Counted from the first letter of the stretch, positions 33,340 through 43,643 are shown. The stretch is DNA of 64,000 nt from Acinetobacter pittii ANC 4050 (GCF_000399685.1 NZ_KB976987.1:2867954-2931953); one strand, 5' to 3'. Program-made: numbers and translations. Notes: a model not told the origin generated them from the sequence alone.

Positions 33340-34008
33340 TTAAATATCAACGCAATTCCTTTCACTAGAACCAATCCCCTTTTGTTTCGCTTTTTGAAAC
33401 GCGGGTCTTTGCTGAATACGATATAAAAAAGCTTGAATATGAGGATATTTACCCTGCAAGCGAGATTGTAAAGCCTCCAAAGGAAAGCTCATTTGAATAT
33501 CAGCAAATGAAAAATCACCTGCGAAATATTCGTGCTCAGCCAAATAGTTTTCTAAAAAACTAATATGATCTTTCATACGAGGGCGAACAAAATTTGCCTT
33601 TACACCTTCTGTGATTTTTTTAGCTACTGGTTGAATTAACCATGGCACATGCTTGTTTACACTATTCATGACCAAAGTCATCACCAATAACGGCATTAGT
33701 GAACCTTCTGCATAATGCATCCAGTAAATATACTGCTGTAAATCTTGAGGTTCTGTAGGTTTAAATTGTTGTTTCTGATCATAACGCTGCTGTAAATATT
33801 CTAAGATCACAGCAGATTCTGCGATGACTTGCTCATCATCAGTCAAAATTGGAGCTTTGCCTAATGGGTGAATACATTTCAATGTTTCTGGAGCAGAGTA
33901 GTTAGGTAAGCGTTGATAATAATGAATATCATAATTTAAGCCTAACTCTTCTAAAGCCCATAAAATTCGAAACGATCGCGAACATTCCAGGTGGTGCACA
34001 CTAATCAT
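33340..34008 (-). CDS. Glutathione S-transferase family protein
   Basis: A 222-residue protein counted from ATG 34008 (MISVHHLECSRSFRILW). An upstream extension of 34 residues reads through the terminator of the preceding gene and is rejected. The N-terminal thioredoxin fold has the conserved cis-Pro segment (LGKAPILTDDEQVIAESAVILEYL) with the ES pair that binds glutathione. The C-terminal helical domain follows from about residue 85. The substrate is unknown. Confidence 0.9.
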   Translation of the reverse strand: MISVHHLECSRSFRILWALEELGLNYDIHYYQRLPNYSAPETLKCIHPLGKAPILTDDEQVIAESAVILEYLQQRYDQKQQFKPTEPQDLQQYIYWMHYAEGSLMPLLVMTLVMNSVNKHVPWLIQPVAKKITEGVKANFVRPRMKDHISFLENYLAEHEYFAGDFSFADIQMSFPLEALQSRLQGKYPHIQAFLYRIQQRPAFQKAKQKGIGSSERNCVDI

Positions 34009-34040
34009 GTTAATGCCTGCTTTTATTTTTCTTTTTACAT

Positions 34041-34068
34041 AAAAAACAGCATGTGAACATGCTGTTTT
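34041..34068 (-). terminator. Terminator of pirin-osmC pair
   Basis: AACAGCATGT and ACATGCTGTT pair tightly, and the stem is followed by a T run on the minus strand. Confidence 0.85.
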
Positions 34069-34120
34069 ATTCCATTTGTGGGATGGATATAAAATCATCC
34101 ACCTCAACAAAATAGCATTT

Positions 34121-34528
34121 TTACGCTGTAACGAGCACAGTATGAATGTCTAAACTACGTAACAAAGTTTTAGTGACTGGGGTTTTCCCACACACCAACA
34201 AGATTTTTTGTTGAAGTTCTTCATCGGGTAAGTCTTTAAAAACAATACGACGTTCAATATGTTCCTCATGCTCTCTATTGGTATGAAAATCGATTTCAAC
34301 CGAAAATTCACCAAAATCATAACCCTTATGCTTTGCATACATTCTTAAAGTAATGAGCGTACAAGCGGCCAAACTTCCAGTGAGTAAATCATACGGCGCT
34401 GGACCTTGATCTTGTCCTTCCAACTTCTCTGGCTCATCACAAAAATATTGATGGCGACCACTCGTGATTTCACCCTTCCATTGTCCAGCAAGGGGCTTTG
34501 CTTTACTGCTTGCGATTACTGCTGTCAT
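34121..34528 (-). CDS. OsmC/Ohr-family protein
   Basis: A 135-residue OsmC-fold protein of the organic-peroxide resistance superfamily. The first Cys is in SLAACTLITLRMYAKH. The second family Cys is normally in a CPV motif, but here the segment reads CGKTPVTKTL, so the residue at that place is Thr and a Cys lies three residues earlier. Peroxidase activity is therefore uncertain. Its start overlaps the pirin stop by 4 nt (ATGA), so the two are translationally coupled. Confidence 0.88.
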   Translation of the reverse strand: MTAVIASSKAKPLAGQWKGEITSGRHQYFCDEPEKLEGQDQGPAPYDLLTGSLAACTLITLRMYAKHKGYDFGEFSVEIDFHTNREHEEHIERRIVFKDLPDEELQQKILLVCGKTPVTKTLLRSLDIHTVLVTA

Positions 34529-35472
34529 TTTGATGCTCTCATTTGATCTGAAAGAACAGGTGCTTCTAAACGCGCACCTACATAATCTGGAATTTCACCA
34601 AAACGCGCATCATGGCTAATCCATTGCTCACGGGCTTCTTTTAAATCATCCATTGTACGTGCAACAAAGTTCCACCATAGCAAAATTGGAGTTTCAAACG
34701 GTTCACCGCCAATCAAAAGAATACGATTGCCTTTTTTTACTTCGATCTCGATTTCACTAAGACCAGTATCTAAGACCACCATGTTGTCAGCAGTTAACTC
34801 GTGGCCATTCACATGGGCAACACCTTCAAGCGCCATAAAACCGTATTCATAATTAGGGTTTAGTGGAATACGAGTTTTTGTATCTTGAGTAGCAATTAAA
34901 TCAACACCAACTAACGGCGTATGGACCACAACTGGAGAAGTCGTTGCTAAATACTCACCGACAAGCACAGTAAATTCTAGACCATCTTTTTCAACTACAG
35001 GGAGTTCAGGGTAATGTTCAAATTTCGGATCCATATTGCGCTTATCATCCGGTAAGGCAATCCAGAGCTGAGCAGCGTGCATTTGAGTTTCTGTATCAGG
35101 TGCAACTTCTGTATGTGAAATTCCGTGACCTGCTGTCATTAAGTTAACTTGCTTAGGACGAATGAGTTGTTTTGAACCTAAGCTATCGGTATGCATCATG
35201 GTGCCTTCAATCATCCACGTGAAGGTTTGCAAACCAATATGAGGATGAGGACCAACATCTAAACCATCGCCCGCTGGAAAAGTTACTGGGCCCGCATGAT
35301 CTAAGAAACACCACGCACCAATCATTCGTTTTTGGCGGCTAGGTAAAGCCCGCTTAATGACTGTCCCCTGTCCAATTTCAGCAGAGCGAATTGGAAATTC
35401 TTGAATAAATTGATTGGCAAATTTCTCGCAATCCTTTGAATCAGAAATATCGTAATCATTATTATTGCTCAT
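34525..35472 (-). CDS. Pirin family protein
   Basis: A 315-residue bicupin. The N-terminal pirin domain carries the metal ligands (VGPHPHIGLQTFTWMIEGTMMHTDSLG and GHGISHTEV), and the C-terminal cupin covers about residues 190-290 (GGEPFETPILLWWNFV). Bacterial pirins act as redox sensors or quercetinases; the role here is unknown. It forms an operon with osmC. Confidence 0.92.
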   Translation of the reverse strand: MSNNNDYDISDSKDCEKFANQFIQEFPIRSAEIGQGTVIKRALPSRQKRMIGAWCFLDHAGPVTFPAGDGLDVGPHPHIGLQTFTWMIEGTMMHTDSLGSKQLIRPKQVNLMTAGHGISHTEVAPDTETQMHAAQLWIALPDDKRNMDPKFEHYPELPVVEKDGLEFTVLVGEYLATTSPVVVHTPLVGVDLIATQDTKTRIPLNPNYEYGFMALEGVAHVNGHELTADNMVVLDTGLSEIEIEVKKGNRILLIGGEPFETPILLWWNFVARTMDDLKEAREQWISHDARFGEIPDYVGARLEAPVLSDQMRASK

Positions 35473-35641
35473 GATATTACTCTCTTTTACCTATGCTTTT
35501 GCAATGAGTTGTTCTAATGATCTTAACAATACACTCATTATTCAATATAGTCTTTTAGTAATACACAGGGTGCTATGAATGAGACAATCAAAGTTTTTAA
35601 TTACAGAAAATTAATTTTCATCTTTAAAAGTTAAGTAATAA

Positions 35642-35665
35642 AAAAGGACGCTAATGCGTCCTTTT
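35642..35665 (-). terminator. guaA terminator
   Basis: AAAAGGACGC/GCGTCCTTTT with a TAAT loop and a T run on the minus strand, 24 nt after the guaA stop. Confidence 0.88.
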
Positions 35666-35688
35666 CTTTACCAACAAACAGAGGAAAA

Positions 35689-37257
35689 TTATTCCCACTC
35701 AATTGTTGCTGGTGGTTTAGATGACACGTCGTATACAACACGTGATACATCTTTAATTTCATTCATAATACGCGTTGAGATTTTATCAACCAATTCGTAT
35801 GGTAAATGTGCAAAACGAGCTGTCATAAAGTCAACTGTTTCAACTGCACGAAGTGCAATCACCCATGCGTAACGACGACCATCACCTACCACACCAACTG
35901 ACTTAACCGGTTGGAATACGGCAAATGCTTGAGCAGTTTTATCATACCAACCACTGTCGCGAAGCTCTTGCATGAAGATGTCATCAGCAAGACGAAGAAT
36001 ATCTGCATATTCTTTTTTCACTTCACCCAGAATACGAACGCCTAAACCAGGGCCCGGGAATGGATGACGGTAAATCATGCTGTGTGGCAAGCCAAGTGTA
36101 GTACCTAATTTACGTACCTCATCTTTGAACAAGTCACGTAATGGCTCTACCAATTCAAATTCTAAATCGTCTGGTAAACCGCCCACGTTATGGTGAGATT
36201 TAATAACGTGTGCTTTACCTTGTTTGCTTGCAGCAGATTCGATTACGTCTGGGTAAATCGTACCTTGCGCCAAGAATTTCACGCCATCAAGTTTACGTGC
36301 TTCTTCAGCAAAAACTTCAATGAACTCACGACCAATAATTTTACGTTTTTTCTCTGGATCAACTTCGCCGGCCAATGCAGTTAAGAAACGTTGTTCAGCA
36401 TCTGCACGAATAACACGGATACCCATGTTTTCAGCAAACATTTGCATCACTTGGTCACCTTCGTTTAAACGAAGTAAACCGTTGTCAACGAATACACATG
36501 TTAACTGGTCGCCAATTGCTTTATGTAAAAGCGCAGCAACGACAGATGAATCAACACCGCCAGAAAGACCTAAAAGAACTTTTTCATCACCGATTTGTTC
36601 ACGTAATTGCTCTACGCGTAAATCAATGATGTGTTCAGGTGTCCAAAGTCCACCACATCCACAAATTTTATGAACGAAGTTTGCAAGTAACTCTTCACCT
36701 TTTGCCGTGTGCGTTACTTCTGGGTGGAATTGCACGCCATAGAAACGACGTGCTTCATCACTTACAGCAGCAACTGGACAACTTGGTGTGCTTGCAGTAA
36801 TGCTAAAGCCTTCTGGAATCTGGCTAACTTTATCACCATGACTCATCCAAACATGAAGTTGGTTTTCACGGTCTTGTAAGTTACCAATCAGTTGGTCGCG
36901 TTTAACGATATCAACTTCAGCATAACCAAACTCATGCACAGTACCCGGCTCAACTTTACCGCCTAACTGTTCAGACATGGTTTGCAGGCCATAGCAAATA
37001 CCCAATACTGGAACGCCTAACTCAAACACCACTTGTGGTGCACGAGGGCTGCCTTCTTCATGCACACTCTCAGGTCCACCTGACAAAATAATGCCATTTG
37101 GCTTAAAAGCGCGAATGTCTTCTTCAGACATATCAAAAGCATACATTTCAGAGTAAACACCAGCTTCACGCACACGACGTGCAATGAGCTGACTATATTG
37201 AGAGCCGAAATCCAGAATCAGGATACGATCTTCAGTAATTTGAGTATTGGTAGTCAT
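35689..37257 (-). CDS. guaA: GMP synthase (glutamine-hydrolysing)
   Basis: A 522-residue enzyme converting XMP to GMP. The class I glutamine amidotransferase domain (about 1-205) has the nucleophile in [10 protein letters not shown] and a HPEV His/Glu pair. The ATP-pyrophosphatase domain carries [10 protein letters not shown], and the C-terminal dimerisation domain has [11 protein letters not shown] and ends TIEWE. It is complete and normal in length. Confidence 0.97.
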   Translation of the reverse strand: MTTNTQITEDRILILDFGSQYSQLIARRVREAGVYSEMYAFDMSEEDIRAFKPNGIILSGGPESVHEEGSPRAPQVVFELGVPVLGICYGLQTMSEQLGGKVEPGTVHEFGYAEVDIVKRDQLIGNLQDRENQLHVWMSHGDKVSQIPEGFSITASTPSCPVAAVSDEARRFYGVQFHPEVTHTAKGEELLANFVHKICGCGGLWTPEHIIDLRVEQLREQIGDEKVLLGLSGGVDSSVVAALLHKAIGDQLTCVFVDNGLLRLNEGDQVMQMFAENMGIRVIRADAEQRFLTALAGEVDPEKKRKIIGREFIEVFAEEARKLDGVKFLAQGTIYPDVIESAASKQGKAHVIKSHHNVGGLPDDLEFELVEPLRDLFKDEVRKLGTTLGLPHSMIYRHPFPGPGLGVRILGEVKKEYADILRLADDIFMQELRDSGWYDKTAQAFAVFQPVKSVGVVGDGRRYAWVIALRAVETVDFMTARFAHLPYELVDKISTRIMNEIKDVSRVVYDVSSKPPATIEWE

Positions 37258-37630
37258 GACAAACCACTAAATGGCAAAAGAATTAAGCGCGCCATTTTAA
37301 CATTTTTCACGCTTCGGCGCACCGCAAATCATCATATATCTTATTTTTTTCATATCAGAATCATTTCTACAATTAGATTGTTTGATATAAATTAAAATTT
37401 ACTTATATTTATCAAATATATGGCGTAGACTTAAAAACTCTCTGTGTATTGATAAATTCATCACATTCTATGCAACATCACCATGAATTTGATGATAAGA
37501 TTACCCGATAAAACAGGCATTACCATGGAAAGGTAAATACCATAAGCGATATTTGTCTGTGCTTAAACAATTATCCATTTTTATGGCTTGTTGCCCCCTA
37601 TCAAAATCAATAGAAATCTAAGGAACAACA
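37258..37630. other. Intergenic region guaA / DUF445 gene
   Basis: A 373-nt AT-rich divergent region. I see no gene and no convincing repeat. A TAAAAT near 37299-37304 on the minus strand may be the guaA -10. Confidence 0.5.
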
Positions 37631-38860
37631 ATGCTTCAAACTATGATTGCAGATTTCCAGCAACATTTTTGGTTGTATATCTCTATTCCTTTTATGAGTG
37701 GTTTAATTGGCTATATCACCAAAGTGATTGCTATCCAGATGATGTTTTCGCCACTTGAATTTAAAGGTATTAAACCATTTTTGGGTTGGCAAGGTATTGT
37801 GCCTCGCAAAGCAGAAAAGATGGCAACTATTGCTGTTGAACTCATGACAGCCAAGCTCATTAAACCTGAAGAAATTTTTGCACGCCTAGATCCTAAACGT
37901 ATTGCCAAAGAAATAGAAAAACCACTACTTGCGGCAGCTGAAGATATTACCCGCGACGTCGCTCAAGAATATCAGCCCGGTTTATGGGAAGGCATGCCAG
38001 AATTTGCTCGCCAAAGACTTATTCGTCGCGTGCAATCCAAAGCACCGGAGATTGTTGAACACATCATGAGTGAAGTACAGCGTGATGTGAACCGATATTT
38101 TGATATTAAAAACTTAGTTATCAGCAACTTACTTAAAGACAAACGCCTACTCAACAATATTTTTAAACGCGTAGGCAAACAAGAATTTAAATTTTTCAGT
38201 AATGTTGGTTTTGTATTTGGTTTCGGTATTGGTGTGATTCAGATGTTGTGCTGGATTGTCACTCAAGGAAAGTATCCTTGGATGCTGCCAATGTTTGGTG
38301 GCTTTGTTGGTTTTTTCAGTGACTGGATTGCACTGCAAATGATGTTTAGACCGCTCTATCCTAAAAAGATCTTGGGTTACACATGGCAAGGGCTGTTCAT
38401 TAAACGTCAAAATGAAGTTGCAGCTGACTATGCAGCTTTAATTTCAAAACAGCTTTTAACTTCACGTCATATGATGGAAGAGCTATTTTCCGGTACACAT
38501 TCTGCACGTGTTATTGATCTGGTTAACCGCCATGTCAAACAAGAAATTGATATGCAAGCTGGGGTGATTCGTCCCTTAGTTGTATATGCAATTGGCGGAG
38601 AAAAATATCAGAATATGAAATCACAAGTTGCTGAACGTATTATGCAACAGCTTCCAGAGACGATGAAATATGTAGAGTCTTATGCAGAAGATGCTATGAA
38701 TATTCGCAGCACACTCATTGAACGTATGCAGAAATTAACACCTTCTGAATTTGAAGGGATGTTACGTCCTGCATTTAAAGAAGATGAGTGGGCCTTAATT
38801 GCTGTCGGTGCAGTGCTTGGTTTCGTGGTTGGAGAATTGCAAATCCAATTTATGCTCTAA
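37631..38860 (+). CDS. DUF445 family membrane protein
   Basis: A 409-residue protein with an N-terminal membrane helix, a central pair (about residues 190-235) and a C-terminal helix (about 388-405). The duplicated family motif appears twice: IGYITKVIAIQMMFSPLEFKG and VGFFSDWIALQMMFRPLYPKK. The function of DUF445 proteins is not established. It is transcribed alone, with AAGGAACAACA before the ATG. Confidence 0.88.
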   Translation: MLQTMIADFQQHFWLYISIPFMSGLIGYITKVIAIQMMFSPLEFKGIKPFLGWQGIVPRKAEKMATIAVELMTAKLIKPEEIFARLDPKRIAKEIEKPLLAAAEDITRDVAQEYQPGLWEGMPEFARQRLIRRVQSKAPEIVEHIMSEVQRDVNRYFDIKNLVISNLLKDKRLLNNIFKRVGKQEFKFFSNVGFVFGFGIGVIQMLCWIVTQGKYPWMLPMFGGFVGFFSDWIALQMMFRPLYPKKILGYTWQGLFIKRQNEVAADYAALISKQLLTSRHMMEELFSGTHSARVIDLVNRHVKQEIDMQAGVIRPLVVYAIGGEKYQNMKSQVAERIMQQLPETMKYVESYAEDAMNIRSTLIERMQKLTPSEFEGMLRPAFKEDEWALIAVGAVLGFVVGELQIQFML

Positions 38861-38880
38861 TTTTTAAAATAAAGAAATAA

Positions 38881-38909
38881 AAAACCGGATGAATTGCTCA
38901 TCCGGTTTT
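38881..38909. terminator. Bidirectional terminator (DUF445 / DoxX)
   Basis: AAAACCGGATGA/TCATCCGGTTTT with a 5-nt loop, between converging genes. Confidence 0.9.
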
Positions 38910-38924
38910 ATTTTGTCTTGAATA

Positions 38925-39362
38925 TTATTTCTCGATTGCATGATCCAAACTAATACGTCCAGCGCCATGAAGCATCAGAAAGAATAAACCGCCTGCCATA
39001 GCTAAGTTTTTCATAAAATGGATGCCATTGTTATATTGCGCCGCTGCATCAGCCCCACCTTGGTGAAACAAGAAGGCAGTTAAAATACTGAAGATACCAA
39101 GTCCAAAAGCTGCAAAGCGTGCTTGGAAACCAAACAATAAGGCTAAACCACCACCAAACTCAACCAAGATAACTAATGGGAGAATTCCACCCGGAACACC
39201 CATGGCTTCCATATATCCTGCAGTTGCTGCATAACCCGTAATTTTCCCCCAACCAGCAACAATGAAGATATAAGCGATAAGAAGACGAGCAACAAGGCTA
39301 ATAAAACTATCTGCGCCTGATTGCGTTACGATATTTTTGACCACCACATTTGGATTAAACAT
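38925..39362 (-). CDS. DoxX family membrane protein
   Basis: A 145-residue protein counted from ATG 39362, which has AGGTGG just upstream; a 14-residue extension to 39404 is unlikely. Four predicted helices carry the DoxX pattern (LLIAYIFIVAGWGKITGYAATAGYM, ILVEFGGGLALLFGFQARFAA). Such proteins are linked to redox or thiol stress in other bacteria; the role here is unknown. Confidence 0.9.
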   Translation of the reverse strand: MFNPNVVVKNIVTQSGADSFISLVARLLIAYIFIVAGWGKITGYAATAGYMEAMGVPGGILPLVILVEFGGGLALLFGFQARFAAFGLGIFSILTAFLFHQGGADAAAQYNNGIHFMKNLAMAGGLFFLMLHGAGRISLDHAIEK

Positions 39363-39556
39363 TTTGCCACCTTTATTTAAATGCTTATTTATTGATGAGC
39401 TCATTCTAGGTATAGGACATTGATAATTAAATACTCAAAATCCATATATATCGTTGCACAAACAGGATGATCAATTTGTATATTTTTGATGTTTTATACT
39501 GACTTTCTATAGGCTCACTGCTAGGATTTGAGCACGGTTTACCACTTAAACATCTC

Positions 39557-40198
39557 ATGGAACTTCTTGATTTTATTCTACACGTTGATCAGCATCTCGC
39601 CGAGTTTATTACAAATTACGGGACGTGGATTTATGGCATTTTATTTTTAATTATCTTTGTCGAAACCGGTTTAGTGGTCATGCCGTTTTTACCGGGCGAT
39701 AGTTTGTTATTCGCAGCCGGTGCTTTAGCAGCCTCTACTGGTGCGATGGATCCATGGTTGTTAGGGACTCTACTCTTCATTGCTGCGGTTTTAGGCGATA
39801 CGGTGAACTACCATATTGGGCGTTTTATCGGTCCGCGTGTGTTTGAAATGAATTCCAGATTCATTAATAAGCAACATTTAATTAAAACTCAAGAATTCTT
39901 TGCTCGCCATGGTGGCAAGACAATCATTTTTGCTCGTTTCGTTCCATTTGCCCGTACCTTTGCACCTTTTGTTGCTGGTGCCGGCAGCATGAACTATAAG
40001 TTTTTCTTAACTTATAATGTGATCGGAGCATTTTGTTGGGTCGCTTCTTTTGTGACGTTAGGCTATTTATTTGGAAATATGCCAATCGTTAAAGATAACT
40101 TCACCCATCTTATTTTTGGCATCATTATTATTAGTGTTTTACCGGGTATCATCGGCTTTATTCGTGAAAAACTAAAAAACCGGAAAGCCAACGTTTAA
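39557..40198 (+). CDS. DedA family membrane protein
   Basis: A 213-residue member of the DedA/VTT superfamily, proteins that flip undecaprenyl phosphate or other lipids and support membrane homeostasis. Signature segments are MPFLPGDSLLFAAGALAA and FARFVPFARTFAPFVAGAGSM with the conserved Arg residues. Five or so helices are predicted. It ends in a basic tail. Confidence 0.92.
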   Translation: MELLDFILHVDQHLAEFITNYGTWIYGILFLIIFVETGLVVMPFLPGDSLLFAAGALAASTGAMDPWLLGTLLFIAAVLGDTVNYHIGRFIGPRVFEMNSRFINKQHLIKTQEFFARHGGKTIIFARFVPFARTFAPFVAGAGSMNYKFFLTYNVIGAFCWVASFVTLGYLFGNMPIVKDNFTHLIFGIIIISVLPGIIGFIREKLKNRKANV

Positions 40199-40205
40199 GA
40201 TTGAT

Positions 40206-40796
40206 TTAGAAGAAACGGAATACCACCGGAAGCATACATAAAATGAGTAACATAGCCGATCCTTTATATAAATGATCGGTTTTTATTTTTTGCATTGAAC
40301 CTGTCAATAGAGCACGTCCAAAAATCATCCAGAAACTCGCCGCAGGAATAAGAGTTAAAGTAAAAGCGGCAAAAACCATAAGAAAATTTTCAGGCGAATT
40401 CCATGTTTCAGCTGGGAAAATACCTGCAGCAAATAGTAAAGATTTCGGATTTCTCAAAGTTGAGAAGAATAATTGACGTGGGCGAATATTACGGTGAGTT
40501 TGACTAAATTCTTGTAAATGGTTGGTTTTCCATAAACGAAATGCCATCCAGAACACATAGATCACACTTGTAATATGCAAAATGAGCAGTAGCGCAGGCC
40601 AAACTGGAGCTGCCAAATGAATGAATACAGCCCAAAAGCTAATACCATAGGCATAGCCTAACCATTCCATTGGAATAAGCCAAAATGCTTTAGTTAAACC
40701 TTGAAAATGAGCAGCGGTTGCAAGTAAAGCATTTGTCGGCCCCGGAATGAGCAAAACAGCCAACATTGCCAATACAAAAAACCAACTCTCAATCAT
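40206..40796 (-). CDS. LysE family transporter
   Basis: A 196-residue protein with about six helices and the LysE-type N-terminus (VLLIPGPTNALLATAAHFQG), plus LRNPKSLLFAAGIFP in the middle. It is distantly related to the protein at 26796-27437. The substrate is unknown. It converges with the DedA gene. Confidence 0.85.
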   Translation of the reverse strand: MIESWFFVLAMLAVLLIPGPTNALLATAAHFQGLTKAFWLIPMEWLGYAYGISFWAVFIHLAAPVWPALLLILHITSVIYVFWMAFRLWKTNHLQEFSQTHRNIRPRQLFFSTLRNPKSLLFAAGIFPAETWNSPENFLMVFAAFTLTLIPAASFWMIFGRALLTGSMQKIKTDHLYKGSAMLLILCMLPVVFRFF

Positions 40797-41010
40797 AAAG
40801 TTTCCATAATATCCAAGATGGGGCCACCTTAAACGAAACAGGCAAAATATAGCAAGTTTATGAAGCTTTTTGATTACAGAAAACGTAGGTTTTTAGAAGC
40901 TTAAAAATGTATAACTGATTTATTTATATTGATTTTATTATGAAACATTTTGCTAAACTTTATTCATCACAATATGCTTTTATTAGCATATTATGATGTC
41001 AAATTGGCTA

Positions 41011-41400
41011 TTAATTCGTCTTTTTCCGAACAATAATTGGACAATTCTTGAACTGAGCAGCCTGAACAATCGCTTCTTGTTGGCCTAAAACACGTGAAAG
41101 TTCGGTGTTTTTTGTTGAAGAAGATTGCCCCATATTTACAGAAATAGAAGGCCCGAATCCCCAACCGCCTCGTCCCCAGCCACCCCCGAGTCCAAGACCA
41201 ACACCCATACCAGTACTTTTTGGAGTTTGCACCCCATTGTCGATATATTGCTGAATACGGTTATATTCACTTTGTAACTGTGGGCAGCTCAAAGATTGAT
41301 ATTGTGTCGGAGACACATAAGTCGGTTTTACCGTTGTAGCACATGCGCCAAGGAGTAAAGTGGCTGCCACCAAAGGCGCAATATATAAGCCTTTCATCAT
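41011..41400 (-). CDS. Putative lipoprotein, Gly-rich
   Basis: A 129-residue protein from ATG 41400 (ATGATG; the second ATG at 41397 is equally possible). A signal sequence ends in the lipobox LLLGAC, followed by a short helix (YQSLSCPQLQSEYNRIQQYID) and a Gly/Trp-rich patch (GLGLGGGWGRGGWGFG). The helix resembles small-lipoprotein repeats with a conserved Cys. The frame continues upstream into parA, but a start there is not needed. A hairpin near 40969-40998 follows the gene. Confidence 0.78.
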   Translation of the reverse strand: MMKGLYIAPLVAATLLLGACATTVKPTYVSPTQYQSLSCPQLQSEYNRIQQYIDNGVQTPKSTGMGVGLGLGGGWGRGGWGFGPSISVNMGQSSSTKNTELSRVLGQQEAIVQAAQFKNCPIIVRKKTN

Positions 41401-41407
41401 TTTTCTC

Positions 41408-42250
41408 TTATCGTTTTGGCTCAATCTCACCAAATAATGTCTCATAAGCCTGAGTCAATTTATGTTCTGGTGCCAAATGGGCCAAAGGTAAATTTTTCTG
41501 ATGCGATTCTTTCATTAAAATCGAAGGCGGTAACATGCTATTAAGCACAGGCAACCCTTCATCTTTTAACTGCTGAACCACTTCCCGAGGTAATTTTGCT
41601 TGGGATTGGAATTGATTCACCACAATTCCCTCAATTTCCAAGCGATCATTATGATCATCTTGCGTTTCGAGAACATTTTCAATCAATGTTTGTAACGCAC
41701 GCTTTGAAAAAACATCACAATCGAAAGGAATGAGTACCTTATCTGCCGCAATGAGTGCAGACAAAGTAAAGAAGTTAAATGCTGGTGGCGTGTCTATATA
41801 GATACGATCATATCGTCCAACTAAGTTTTGGATCGAATCACGTAATTTATAAATTTTATGTTTACTTTCAAGTGCATGCTCAAGCGCACCAAGTGTAGGG
41901 CTAGCTGGAAGCACATCTAATTTTGCAAAAGGAGTTGAATGTACAAAACTGTCGAGATCTTTATTTCGTGGGGCTTTTAAAATTGAACCTAGCGCATTAC
42001 CGATTAGACCTTTTTGTTGATTGTTCCCCAACACATCTTCAAAAAAGTTTTCGATATTCGGTTCTAAAATTGATTTTTCAGCAGAATAGGTCGCTTCATC
42101 GCCTAAGAGATACTGACTAGAGTTGGCTTGAGGATCAAGGTCAATCACTAATGTCCTTAAACCATGTTTGGCACTAATTGCAGCCAAATTTACAGTAATA
42201 CTTGATTTCCCTACACCGCCTTTTTGGTTAAACACCACACGAGTTAACAT
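41408..42250 (-). CDS. ParA-family ATPase, orphan
   Basis: A 280-residue MinD/ParA-type ATPase. The deviant Walker A is FNQKGGVGKSS (about 7-17), with VIDLDPQANSS and YIDTPPAFN as further motifs. No parB lies beside it, and the protein lacks an N-terminal DNA-binding domain, so it is probably a chromosomal orphan that positions some cargo rather than a partition system. A small lipoprotein gene begins 7 nt after it; the two may be coupled. Confidence 0.88.
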   Translation of the reverse strand: MLTRVVFNQKGGVGKSSITVNLAAISAKHGLRTLVIDLDPQANSSQYLLGDEATYSAEKSILEPNIENFFEDVLGNNQQKGLIGNALGSILKAPRNKDLDSFVHSTPFAKLDVLPASPTLGALEHALESKHKIYKLRDSIQNLVGRYDRIYIDTPPAFNFFTLSALIAADKVLIPFDCDVFSKRALQTLIENVLETQDDHNDRLEIEGIVVNQFQSQAKLPREVVQQLKDEGLPVLNSMLPPSILMKESHQKNLPLAHLAPEHKLTQAYETLFGEIEPKR

Positions 42251-42326
42251 TTTTCCCTCTGCATATTTTTTTACTGTATGCAGTTTAACCTAGAGCTTAA
42301 TCAAAAAGGCAAAGAATGTAGAACAA

Positions 42327-42719
42327 TTAAGCAAAAACAGGTTTCACAATCACTAAAATAATAATAGCAATAAATGCAATCGCACTAATGATCAAACCTG
42401 CACGGCGCTGTGCCAATAAAAGAGTGTCATCTTTTTTAAAGGCTTTCATGAGAGAAGATAACAGCACTAAAAATAAAATAATTTTAGCGTAAAACCATGG
42501 CTGTACTTGAAAGTCCTTCATGACCAATAAAGTTGCACCCGTAATAAAAACTACGGTAAACGACAAATGTTGTAAGGCAACTAATACTTTACGCCCTGCT
42601 GGATTGGGCTGCTGGCCTTGCACACCTATAAACAGTGTAGAAGCGCGCAAAACAAACACCATAAGTGCGGCAGCTACCGTAATCATATGAATAATTTTAG
42701 TGAGTAAATGTGCATCCAT
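42327..42719 (-). CDS. SirB-family membrane protein
   Basis: A 130-residue protein with four predicted helices. The N-terminus (LLTKIIHMITVAAALMVFVLR) and the LQHLSFTVVFITGATLL segment fit the SirB2/YchQ family. The function is not established. It lies 11 nt downstream of bolA on the same strand. Confidence 0.82.
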   Translation of the reverse strand: MDAHLLTKIIHMITVAAALMVFVLRASTLFIGVQGQQPNPAGRKVLVALQHLSFTVVFITGATLLVMKDFQVQPWFYAKIILFLVLLSSLMKAFKKDDTLLLAQRRAGLIISAIAFIAIIILVIVKPVFA

Positions 42720-42730
42720 GGAATTAACCC

Positions 42731-43039
42731 TTAGTTTTTAGGTGCATGTGCACATTCTGGGCTAGCAGGTGCTTGACCTTGCCATTCACTTGGCAAGTAG
42801 GCATGAATTGCTAAAGCATGAATTTGGCCGGGATTCATTAAGTCTGAAGCTAAGGCATAAACCTTCTGATGACGTTGAACCAAACGTAACCCATTAAATT
42901 CATCGCTCACTATAATCACTTTAAAATGAGATTCTTTACCGGGAAAATAACCACCATGCCCTGCGGACTCATTGATGACTTCTAAATGGCTAGGGGCAAG
43001 GTTTTGTAACCGTTCAATCAACTGTTGTTCAAGGCTCAT
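42731..43039 (-). CDS. BolA-family protein
   Basis: A 102-residue protein from ATG 43039 with GGAAAAG upstream; the frame runs further but the extra 41 residues are not family-like. The fold motifs NESAGHGG, SHFKVIIVSDEFNGLRLVQRHQKVYAL and IHALAIHAY are conserved, including the invariant His used with monothiol glutaredoxins for Fe-S cluster binding. It forms a pair with the SirB gene. Confidence 0.9.
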   Translation of the reverse strand: MSLEQQLIERLQNLAPSHLEVINESAGHGGYFPGKESHFKVIIVSDEFNGLRLVQRHQKVYALASDLMNPGQIHALAIHAYLPSEWQGQAPASPECAHAPKN

Positions 43040-43232
43040 AGCTTTTCCTTTTACGATTATTCGTATATTTGAACCTAGTATACCCTGTCTACACATAAAC
43101 AAAAGTTGCTCTTGTATGCTTTGGCTCCAAACAAAATGTCTATTTATTCGGCAACTTAACAATAAAAATACCCCTAAATACTCATTTCTGTTTTTATTTT
43201 ATGCAATCAGCATAATTATTTGCATAAAGTTG

Positions 43233-43260
43233 TTGACCCATGTTTCGCTTAATGTATTAT
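43233..43260 (+). promoter_or_regulatory. tRNA-Gly promoter
   Basis: TTGACC -35 and TATTAT -10 with 16-nt spacing, ending nine bases before the first tRNA-Gly. A good sigma-70 match. Confidence 0.7.
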
Positions 43261-43269
43261 AAGCGGCAC

Positions 43270-43345
<76 letters not shown>

Positions 43346-43390
43346 AATTGGTTTTTTTTGAGAAAGTTTTCGTAAAAACTGCTTATATAT

Positions 43391-43507
<117 letters not shown>

Positions 43508-43643
43508 TTCATTGATTCATAATTTTTTTATGGTCTATCTATTTACATGATCCATTGTAGGGAAATAGCTCCAGACCAAATGAAATTTCGTAGTATCCTT
43601 AAAATGAAATAAATATAAATCTAGACTTGGGCACGATCAGACA

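Noticed and set aside
34009..34110. N-terminal extension of the GST
   Set aside because: It reads through the terminator of the osmC gene and is not GST-like.
43040..43162. N-terminal extension of BolA
   Set aside because: The ATG at 43039 has a good ribosome-binding site and gives the normal BolA length.
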